Of a stretch of DNA of 64,000 nt, positions 39,490-51,400 are shown piece by piece. Source of the DNA: Alitta virens (lineage: Eukaryota; Annelida; Polychaeta; Phyllodocida; Nereididae); contig OW028579.1 in the NCBI GenBank assembly GCA_932294295.1, forward strand, positions 7,996,370-8,060,369, read 5' to 3'. The notes beneath the pieces are model-generated. The model was not told the DNA's origin, did no database searches, and worked only from the letters and a program-made list of their open reading frames with translations. The translations under genes and the position numbers were made by a program. Position 1 is the stretch's first letter, and every line of letters begins with the position of its first letter.

Positions 39490-42400
39490 AGATAGATAGA
39501 TAGATAGATAGATAGACCATCAGAAGTACTCCCACACTTATATATAAAGCCTGTCTTTTTCATCAGCAAGCCCTTGAGCGAGATGGCCTACGAGTGCTAC
39601 ACCGAGTATACTCCACTTGACCTCTGATCAGGGCAGCCTCTGGTTGGTCTTGAGGCCTTAAGAGTCACGTGACTTAATTCAGGCCCTTCCATTAGGGCCT
39701 AATGGGAAACGTCCACATGGCCTTGGATAAGTCACTTAAAGTCCAGCTCCAATCTCAGGTCTCACTTGGGGGGGGGGGGGGGAGTGGATGATGTATTAAT
39801 ATAAAAAAAGACAGTAAAGGGCTTTTGTCTGATCTTAAAGGCTGCCTTAACATGTAAAGTATGTTAAGGTCAGGGGCTGATCATGACTAGATGTTTCACC
39901 TGTAATTCCGCAGAAAAGTTCTTATAGAGTGGACTTCAAACGCATAAAGGCCACATGATCAGCACGACCACTTTGTAAGGACCACCATATTTGGTCTCCA
40001 TAGAATTCGTCCAGTAGAACCCCAATATAAGACGAAAATTAATCGCTATCTAGACCACCATTTTTCTTAACCCATTTATACTCTTGTCATTGTATTTCAC
40101 TCCCTATTATAACAATTTTTACGACAAATATGACATTTCCCCAAAGACATTGGATATAGGGTCTTTTGATTTCCCTAACTGTATGCAGATACATCTCCGC
40201 TGAGGTAATACATTATGGCATGAAATACAGCAGATTGAAAAATATTGGAGAGTTTATATTTCAATAAAAAACGTCAATAAAAAATATTGGATATTGAAAA
40301 AAAAAAGGACAAATTAGGAATTATGAGATGGCCATTACAATGGAAAATATGCTATAGTGAGGTCCTAGCAAATGACATTTATGCTTTTTGTCTCATTAAA
40401 GTAAACACTAGCTAGGCACAATTCAAAGGCAATGACCTCTGTGGTCAGTGGCAAATCAAAACAGCCTCAGTCTGGCATAGGGGACGTTGGAGGCAGCCCT
40501 ATTTTCGATCAACAGGGTTGCTCATGAATAGCATTTTCCGGTCGTCAAAAATGGCGGGAAATCAAGTTGAAGGCATTGGGCGGAGAGGATTGCCTGTGAC
40601 GAAGGCCTAGGGATTTTTGACCAGCTTCCTAATTTGTCATGTCAGTCTAAAGTTAAGCAGAAAGGCTTACCTGGCAAAGACCTAAGCAGCGAGCCAGGCC
40701 GTCGAATGAATAGCCACAAGGTTGCAGGCACTGAAAAATAGAAGAAAAATATGCATGGCCAATTTTTTTTTATAAAGTTGGCTTACAAATACAGATAGAC
40801 TCATTAAGTATATTGAACATGGCATTGTAATAGTACAGGGACATATTACTTCTGTGCAGTTATAACTGACTATTTTTGAAAGGCTACAGGTTTAATAAGC
40901 CCTATGACTTCAAGTTCCGATGGCATACATTGTATTTCCATGTACAACTGTCACAGAAAGATGTTTTGCCTCTGCATACAAGTCGAAATATTGAAAGTAA
41001 TATGTAATATATTACCAAAATAACCTGGAATCAAGATATTAGGAATGCATGAAGGAATATTACCACAATACAACGGCAAAATTATACACATTTAATTTGA
41101 AAACAAATATGTAACCGCAAATCAAGCATTTCTGCATGACCCAGCAATACAACAATTTAGAAATTCAAATGTTTATATTTTTAGCTAGCAGCCATTATAT
41201 ACAGGAATAACAACGTCTATTTATAAAGATACAGGCTTTCCCATGCTCCCATTACTAAGCCATAGCAATATTTATGCAGTACTTATTTCTTATTAATGAG
41301 ATAGCACTTAGTTCATCTCCGTTTCTGTGGGGTGTTTGTTATTATATTGAAATCAGCTGATTCCCTAGCTAATATTGCCCTTTATGGGCACCCCTGCCTT
41401 AGTGCCCCAACCTTTCTCTGTAAACCCCTCTGTCCCACCCCTCTCTCTGTGCCCCTCCCAGGTGCCTGAGTCACCCCACAGGGCTGTCGCACCCAAATGC
41501 AAATGCTAATCACCCCTTTGTTTCTTATTCAAGCGTGTTGATTAAATCAGAGGGTTGCAATTAGAGCCAAGTCAAAACATTGCGTGGAAAGCTTTTGAGG
41601 TCTTTGCTGCTTCAAATTCCTTCACTCTTTTGCAAAAAACTATTGTCACCTTGTTGCAATGTCATGTTAGGGTTTGTTATGCAATGCAGAGGCACCTCGT
41701 CTTAAAATCACTTCGCAATTGAGACTTTTTCACCAGTGGTAAGCTCCCCTTTACCTCGCTATTTTTAAGTCCAACTCACCAGTAAAGCCAGTGCAGTGAC
41801 TTAGATTACAAAAATATTAATGACAAATTAACAGAAAAAAAGAAGATTGGAATAATGCAGTTATGCTTGCATATTATTTATCCTCAGGGAACGGATATAT
41901 TTTCAAATTATGATAGCATTCTGCCTGAGCACCCCGATTACGGGCAATATCTGGTGCCGTTTCCATTTGTTCGCTGAGGGTCTGCCGCATCAACAGCACT
42001 ATGTTTGAATGCACCAGGTGTGGTATCAAACCCAAAACATTAGACAACACCGTGTAGTGCCTTAACCACAAGACCACCCCACTGCTGCCAATGCTGTGGG
42101 GGTATAACAAGGAGGTCCAATGTGACACATGATATTAGAAAAACTTGTTCTAGAGGTAAAACCAATGGCAAGAATGCAAAAGGCACACAAACATTTACAG
42201 AATTTCAGTAACTAAAATGAACTCTCTCTGTTGAAACATCAGGTCTTTTAGAGATATTTGACCTTGATGGATCATCCTGAGCCCTTTGACCTTGTTTTGG
42301 GTCCTTGGGGGATGATCGGTGTTTGGTGAGGTGTGAAAATAGGTAGGGGTAGCATAGTTGGATTTCCTCTTATCAGGTAATGTGGCATGAGTTGAAAATT

Positions 42401-45400
42401 GGCAAGAAATGGCTGCAAGCTCTTTGTCCCCTTTGTTAGGTTTGACTCATAATTTTCCTTTCATTAAGGCCTGATTGCAAATGAGCAATCAAAGATGACT
42501 CAAAGACACCGTTAGTGGGGTATTAGTCTAGTGATCCCCTGTGTTGACAAAATGGCTATTGTCTTCCGATCTCCTGGATCATTCAGCCAGCGCCATCTAG
42601 GAATGGGAGGTGAAACGATAACTCAAACTGCTCAAGGAATGCTGGGGTGGGGGTGGGGCGGGGGTTGTTCATGACATGACGTTTTCATTGTGTCGCCGCC
42701 ATTTTGAATTCTTGGCACGTGACCAATCGACCTTAAGTTCTCAACCACGTGACTGCGTCATGTGACTGGAGGAATTCTAGTAACCACCGTAGTAACCATA
42801 GCAACGCCTCCACAATGCATCACTGCAGCATCAGCCCCATCTAGTGATTGTCTCCAGGCTAGCTGTGGGGGAAACAATGGCTTGTTCACCGAGGCGTATA
42901 ATTACGCGTCAAAAACAAGGCCCGTCAAATTTGTGGAGGGGAAATAGCACTATTAGCGACGTCTGGTGGTCGAATTATTGTTGTTAGCATGATTAATCTC
43001 TCCTGATAAGAGATTTGACCTCTGTCCACCCTTAGTAATGCCAAAGGGCACTTGACGTTTGAGTGCAAGTGAAATTTCCGGCAAATCTAACAGGGAGGGG
43101 CTTCTAGGACCAACTGACAAATTGGCTTGCTGTGCAAGGTAGAAAAAAACCCATGGTACAGTTCACACATTTCAGTTACCAGCAAGGCACATTGCAAGCC
43201 CTTGTTACTTTACATCTTGAAATGGATCATAAGCATACACTGCACATGTTAAGCTGGTTCCCCATCACAATAAGTCAATAACTATACAATGTATAGTTTA
43301 TTTAATAATCAAAGTATGCAAAGTCTAAGTTTATGCAGTTTTTCAGCAAAAAGATTCTGATTCATGTATCGGTCATATTTGAACCTGGTCAATCCAGATG
43401 AGCAGCAAGAGGCATCCAAATTAATGATAAAATGTCTATGCTTTGAAGAACAGTACCTTTCATTCACTGATTGACGTATACTTTAAACTACATAATAGTT
43501 ATGTTAATCTATGAGCTACATCTATGTTCAAATCTCAGCCATAAAAGGTAGTACATAGTATGCAAATCTGTCAAACGCATTATTCCGTGTCATCCGCAAT
43601 GGAACAAGACAGTCACTAACCAAACTGTGAGTAACCTGGGGGCATAAGGAGAAAGTTGGAGAGACAGAAAAAAACACATCTAGAAAAATCTATGAGGCAG
43701 CTTAATGGTGCCACTAATGAGCCAAAAAACATGTTACATTGGTTGATGGGTGGAAAGGACCCCTAATGACTGGGGTAAGTATAGTTATATTACATCATGG
43801 GCCACAAAGAGGTCAATAAAATCCAAGGTAAACATTAGGTCTTGTTTTCTGTTGATCTAATGCCACATTAGGACTGTCTTCCCCATCCGACTTTAATGAA
43901 GGCAAATGACATTTAAAGCTCCTGTGAAACTGTTATTTAGAGACTGAGACACGGCTTTCCTTTTCTCATATAAAAGCTTGCATGCTCGCATGAGATTTTA
44001 CACGATATGAATATATAAAAAAAAAACATTAGTTCACACATACTGTATGTATATTTTCACAAGTTTAAGGTAACATTTGATATTTTTTGTGGCATTGCTA
44101 ATTGTCTGTTATTTAGAATCAATAATTAGCTGTGTGAGGTAGATGTAAAGATGACATGATATTTGGATGAAAATCATAGCCACCACAAACATGTATTAGA
44201 ACTAGTAATACTTACAGCAGTACATGTGATATCCCGAAAACACTTCTCAAAAGTAGCGGATGGATTTTCAGAGGCGTCTCTTTGTCTCTGAAAAAATCAA
44301 CAAAAAGAAAAGTTAAACATTTTGTGGAAATCAAGAAATTACTACAGATATAAATACTGCCAAATGCACATGTAAATTGAGCAGCAAGAATGCGAGCAAT
44401 GTGACCACAATGCTGACTTGGTCAGCCAAATAGGGATTAAACCCACAATGCTATACACTATACACTTTACACTGACGATTCTGCATTAAAGCAATTGTAA
44501 TACAGCAACACTGTATGGACGAAGTATTTTACTGCATTTTCATAGTTCCAATGAACAGTAGTCACTTGACACGGGCATTTTATCCCTGACAATATTTCCA
44601 ACTTTGCGCTGTGTGTACAAAGCTCTCAGAGTCTGTGGATGGATCAGTATGTAGCCTACCTAGGTCACACTCCAAAGTATAACCCCAGCTTAGACATATA
44701 TACAGTGGAAGCTCTCATTAAGACAATCTCACCATCAAGACCAGCTCACAGTCAAGACCACCTGGCTACTGAGACCACTAAGATACCAACTCATCACTGA
44801 CTTTTGCATTTGACTCTAAACCACCTTGACCTTGCCATTAAGCCCAGAGAATCATCCACCATGGGTGGCCTTAAGGGCGAGATTTTACTGTATAAATGCA
44901 ACAATATCTCCTAACACAACAATCCCCTACAGAGATATATCCATGGTTCCATCTCCAGCTTTATCTACTTTTTACTTTTCCTACCAAAAAGTAACAGAGA
45001 ATTCCGATTTATCTCAGTTAATGGTCTGCCATTGGCTATGTATGGAGCATTATCATGCTCTTGGACCATCCAAAATCGAAGGGGGAACCAGTTTTGCTGG
45101 GAAACTAACACCTGTTTTCCTCCAGATACAAATCAGGTCCGTTCATCTTGTATTTTCTGATTGATAGTTAGGATCAATACAGAGCCCTGCAGCATGCTAT
45201 TGACATTGAATATGGGTTCTATAGTGCTCAATTCTGGGTCCTACTAACATCCTCATAGAAAATCATGGGGCAACCTTAATGGGAAATAATTGATTTTCAT
45301 TCATTCATTAGCAATTTCCATATTTAACCTATAGTTATACCATTCTTTAATGCCTTATTTATTTTTCCGAAGCCATAGAAATTAATAAAAGAAAGCATAT

Positions 45401-48400
45401 CCTAGCACATGTACAACTACATGACAAACAGCTAGTAATACACTTCTAAGGCTTAAAAAACTGCCACAAAGCAACACAAGCCATTGTGACTTCAGTCCGA
45501 TACACGACAATATGATTTCTAAGAACAAGACAAAAAAGGCATTTCTGCAAATTTCTGGTCAGCAGGGAGTCAATATGGCTAAGGAAATGTTGTGCCAATA
45601 TGGCTTAGGAAATGTACTTACTGGTATTACTATTAATGGCGAAGGTTTCAATAGAGAAGTGACTCTGAGAACACTTTGCTGGGTCTCAAAAAATCCCTAG
45701 CATTAAGACGACTACGATATAAAGACCTCTTCATTCATTCCTTATGAGTGATATTAATTGTGAGGTTGCACTACCTGTGTGTCCTCTGTGCGACTTTAAC
45801 CCCCCCCCCCCTCCCCCTTACACCATAGCAGCTATCATCCATCATCATTTAGCATCCTCATCCTACCAGCATCCCCCAGTCCATCAGAGCTTGGTCAGAG
45901 TATTCAAGTCAGGTGTAGCATATAATCAGCAGGTGTATATATGGCAGGGGACATGGGCAGCATTATTAGACTAATGGCTCAGGATGGCTTCACCTGATGT
46001 TCTCAATAGGAAAGTGGACAAGATGTGCCTCTCCTTAATGTTACGTCTAGTGGCTTCCTAAAATCCCTGCATCAGCAGCATCAACAGCATCAGCAGCAGC
46101 AGCAGCAGCAGCAAAATTACCACCACAAGAATGAGCACAGGACATACATGTGCATCTGACCATCAATAACACACAGTGGTGACCCATCTCACACAAAAAG
46201 GACTAATAGCAGCTTGTATTTAGATGTGCCATAACCATTATGTATGGTCACAAGGATAAGTAAATTGACAACATAAGTCTCCAATAACTTATAAGTCTCC
46301 ACTAACTTTGATGCACTATTTCAACCACCTCGCTATTACGACCATCTCTGCTATCATGTTAAGGTGGAGTGTCATGTCAATCACTACAAGCAAAGATGTA
46401 GTCAGTAGGCCTATTACACCTAAATCGACTGCTTTAAGCTATAAAAATGCTTACATTACCAATAGTATTTTGGTTATTTGCATGGCATGCTGCAGATGGT
46501 CCATGTATGGATAGGTTTGTTTAAAAACCTGTGCAAATTCGAACCCTTAATCTCCTGCTCTAAAGTAATAGGTTAAACCATTGTACAGAAACTCGAAACG
46601 CCGCCAAAAGAAAAGTTGTTTTGGATTCATTATTGGCCCACAAAGATTCTTTATTGAAGAATATTGACCATGGGGCACTCTTTATTGACCACCATAACCT
46701 CAGTATGATGAAGAGGCAAGAATGTTGACATAGCTGATGGATAAAATAGCGTTTTTGGAGTGGGTTTGAAGTACGACAAAGATGCAATCAACAGGTTTGA
46801 AATATGCCTGTGACTGTAGTCTCTCTGATGATTTTGGATGTATTTTATGAAAGTTTGGTAATGTATTGGTTAGTTTGGATAAGGGGTTAGCCCTTTAATT
46901 GATCTATTGATGGGGTACGGCCTTGTATTAGGTCTTCTATGGAGTTATTGAGTGCAAGGTGTTGTCAAAGGAACCGATGTCACCTCCATAACTTCAAACA
47001 CCCTTTTGTAGACAATTCCTATAGTTCCCGGGCCAGCAAATCAGTTGCCATGGCAAACAGTGGACACCGTTAGCAACAGGGTGCCAGGGTCGTTGTATTT
47101 ACCTGAGACTGGGTCTCAACAGTGAGCGAAGGAATTTCATGTATGACTGAGCAAGAGCTAAATGACTGGAAAAAGGCACGTGTAGCCCCCCAGACAGACA
47201 AGGGGTGTGGTCAGTACCCCAGTCCACCCTCTGTACGGGTGGTCACTGAAATTGTGTTTTCATCATAGCAGTGGCACACCACTTCCTTTTATGGTTTTGT
47301 TTAAGGGTAAAATGAATTCAGCATTCCCCTAGCGTAGGTTCAAAGCTTAATCAGGTTGTTTAATCTGTGGTTAGAGGCAAAGATAATGATAAGGTATGAC
47401 TGTATAGAGACATGCGAAGCACATTAAATATAACGTATCGCCTATTAAATATCAAAATATGAACTTTTTCATTAAAAAGTCTGTTATAATACCTTTACAT
47501 AAAATACAAGTGTACCAAACTTGAAACACGTGTCAGCATTCTCCTCTATAATGCATTAATGCAAACTTCAAAGGGTGATTTCTTGTAATAAAAGAGCACC
47601 TACATACCATCTCAATGTCACCCATACGTTCCTGTATACACTTGCAAGCTGCATTGTACATTAGCTTGGCAGCGACGCCATATTCCCCACAAAGGCATCA
47701 AGAAATACAATCTATATGGAGCTCTCCGAGCAAAGAGGCATAAATGAGATGCTGTTATTGACCTCTTTGAGAGGAAAGCCCCACGTGCTTAACAATCGAC
47801 GTTGCCTACATATGCCTATTGACCTCCCTACGTGGAGAGCTGGTGCAGGGGTCCTATGGTTTTCATGCATTTAAAGGACATAGCAGCATAGCAACTGCAG
47901 ACAAGTACATTCCACTTGATGTTACGGTAAGTAAGGAAATCAATGTAGAAGAACTTCATCTTTACAGAACCTTGTTAATGTCTCATATAACCGGCTTCCA
48001 GAGGTAGACGTATTGGTGGGATGATATGGAATTCACACCATGTTACACATTTACCCCACGGATGGGGTCTTTTACTTACCTAAGCATAGACACTGTGTAC
48101 AAGGTACCTCCAATTTAACATCTTAAGCCATTGACATCCAGCTTGGATGTAGCTCATGAAGAGTGCCCGGGCTGGGGATCAAACCAGGGACCTTCGGCAG
48201 AGCTGGGCAATATGGAAATGGCACATGTGCAAGTTTCTTAACCATTGGGCCACCCGATTGATCACTTCAACCACACCACTCGTTAAATGGATTTTTCTTT
48301 TTTTAAACTTAATTGAACGTATATACGTTCTCAAAAATATATTCATAAATGTATCTACATTATCAATCTAACCATTTATTCATTTATAAATGCCTCAACT

Positions 48401-51400
48401 CGAGTATCTACATGCCTCCACACTGTCAACTTGAACAGAAGCATTTAATTCTGACCCGATTCTCTCAAGAACCATTTCTGTGGATTCCGTGTTTCGTGTT
48501 AAGGCAGCCATGTAGATTGGATTATTGCAGATGTATTTAAATTCATGAGTAGAACGCGTGTTTTCTGCCTAAAAGCTAAAATTTTGTCGATTGGGAACTG
48601 GCTTGCAACATGCTGTTTGTGAAAAGGATTTGTGCAAAACATCTGAAATGGATAATGACGAAATGGTCTAAATTTATCAAGAACTTGAAATACTCGAGGC
48701 TTCTTGAATAACAAATGCGATTTACAAGATGTATTACAAATGCAATCTAGCAGTAGTGGTATAACTTAAATATTTACCCTCAATAAATAAGATAACATAT
48801 CTATCTACCTATACATATCTATCTAGTAGTTGGCCATATTGGACTGGCTGACTGACTGACTGACTGAAATAATGAGATAGATAGATAGATAGACAGATAG
48901 ATAGATAGACAGATAGACAGATAGATAGGTAGATAGATATAATGTTGTCTAATTAGTAAAGTGGCCTAAATGCAAAGTCTGAGTGTATCACTCATCTAGT
49001 CCATCAAACTAAAAAATAAATGCCATAAACATGAACTTAATTTACCATACACCTAAACAGCATACCACAAATTTGTTTACAAAAATTAGTTGATTCTTTT
49101 TATTTGTTTGGGTCAGTGACCTCTGGATGTGTAGACAGACAAGAGCCAACTGACCAGTCAGCTGGACAGGAGTGACCTACACCTCACCTAGCCAGGGTTA
49201 GTTGCTGAGGCTGACCAGGTACATCTGGTTTTTATCAGGGTAAATACTGATGGACTAGGTTACTGACTCTGCTCTCCTATTCTTATCAACTTTTTATGCT
49301 TTACCTTGCCTTTTTTCAAATTAAGGTTTTTTTTTCACGTCTTTCTAATCATGTCCTGTCTGTTTTGGTTTTTAAAAATTCTGGATAACATCTAAACTAC
49401 AGAATTTTTTCGATTACAAGCATGGTCTGAAATAGAGGCCAGTGTCATTTACAGGCCAGGGGCTGGAGTAATCCTAAATATACTCAATTTAGTATCATGT
49501 AAAACACAGTTGTATTATAAAAGTTGTGAGCTTGTTTCAAACTAACCATGCAATACCCATCCGTGTTAAGCTCTTTTTTTTTTTCTTTTTTTTTTTCTTT
49601 TTTTTTTAAATATCATCTAACATAACTGTCTTATATAAAAAATATTTCATTGTTTCCACACTTGAGAATAAACGTTGTAGTATAGATCATGTAACTCCTT
49701 AATAGCTACAAAGTGGAGAATTAAGTGAAATATTTCAGTTACATAAAACAGACACTTACAACATAAACAAACTACTTGTTTATTTTTTACATAACATATG
49801 GTTCTGCACAGCATTTTTGCTCAATAAATTATCACCCCAAATATCTGAAAGCTAAACACTTCAGTGTGCTTATCTAAAATACACCTGGAAGTAATACTTT
49901 TGTGTTTATATAAAGGATCTTAGGCATACTGTAACAAAACTGTGAGAATTCTTTAAATATTACAATATACTACAAACAAAATCATTGATCTTAATCACAA
50001 AGAAATAACACTCATAATTACAGTGCTGTTCCACAGAATTATAAAAATTAGTGTTTATTTCATTTTAATAATTTCATTAGTGCAATGAGCCTGTAGCAGC
50101 CCATAAAAAACGTGACCATTTGCCATTTGGTGTTGACGGGATCATTTTATTGACTTATGTCTAAAACAGTGCAAATTCACACTCATGATGCTATGTTGGT
50201 CATAGCTTCATCCGTGACCCTTTTTAGTTGCTATTGGTCTCAAAAACTTGATGGCAAATGCAAAGAATTGAAGGAAAATTACAAGGATGTGCATGTTGTG
50301 AAAGGCTAAAAAACAAACAAACAATATGAGGTGTGAAATGGTCGACTATGAAAACTGTAATAATGAATCTGTATTTGTGAAAACTGTGACTAATGAAACC
50401 AGACAGTTACAGGGCCTGTTAATTTTGGTAAATAGAAAACTGCCTTGCAATTTAGATCTCAAAGTTAATGTCAAATCCTCGTTCATCAATAAAAACCTAC
50501 CATACATTTCAATACCTTTATCAAATTTGTTTTATACACTTATCACAAGTCTATAACCTGAATCAGAGGTACTATGCGCTTGTAGGTCCTGCATAATGCC
50601 TGGAAATCCACTTTGGGTTTATATCCAATGAAAACCAGAAACCACAAAGCTGGCGTGGGTCTAATCTCAGATCAAAATAAAGTTGTCAGGGACGCCATTT
50701 AAAGGCAAAGTGCCTAGCAGTGACACAAGCCAATTAGCCATTAGCTCCCGTGTTGTTGCTGTTAGTTACCCTGGGGTAAAAACCCTTCACTACTAAAAAC
50801 CCTGCTGGGTTGGGGTGAAACACGGGTGAAATAACATGACGCCAACAAACCCTTATCACGGGGCTGTTAATTGATAAACAAGGCCACAACATGTACCCCA
50901 AAGGGTCCTAAGGTGCAGGGGGCGGGGTTGTTTAACTTTTCCTGTACAACAAGTATACATAAACATGGGTCGCTGGCACAGGAATTGTGGCAGAGGCTAA
51001 CATAAGATTGTTGTCACACTTTTAATCAGTTTCATTCGTATTACAGAAATAAGAATACACTGGCTAATATAACTACCTCACTTATACCACAGGTGACTTC
51101 CATACCAAAGCAAGATAATGTATTGTTAATTCAGAGATGCCTTAGTGAGGTACTTCCAGCTTGTAATGCACCTGTCTGCAAGATAACATAATGCGATTTT
51201 TTAGGTTTCAAATAACCCAAAACAATCCAATCACATCCAATTTTATCCCAAATGAAGTACACTGCCTACAGCCGCAATGTATCCCAGCAACTAGAATCAT
51301 CTCATCATTCCATTTGCTCAGAGCAGTTGGCCACATAAATTCACTAAATTGAAAGAAACCAGTTTTCAAACATTGGCCTCAGCCTTGAGACAGAAGCCAA

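Larger units (their letters stand above)
40731..44215 (-). other. ANOS1: Intron 2 of anosmin-1 (3.5 kb)
   Basis: It contains a tRNA-derived SINE (41.87-42.09 kb) and a dense cluster of transcription-factor-like motifs at 42.59-42.81 kb, listed separately. Otherwise no features are visible. Confidence 0.75.
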
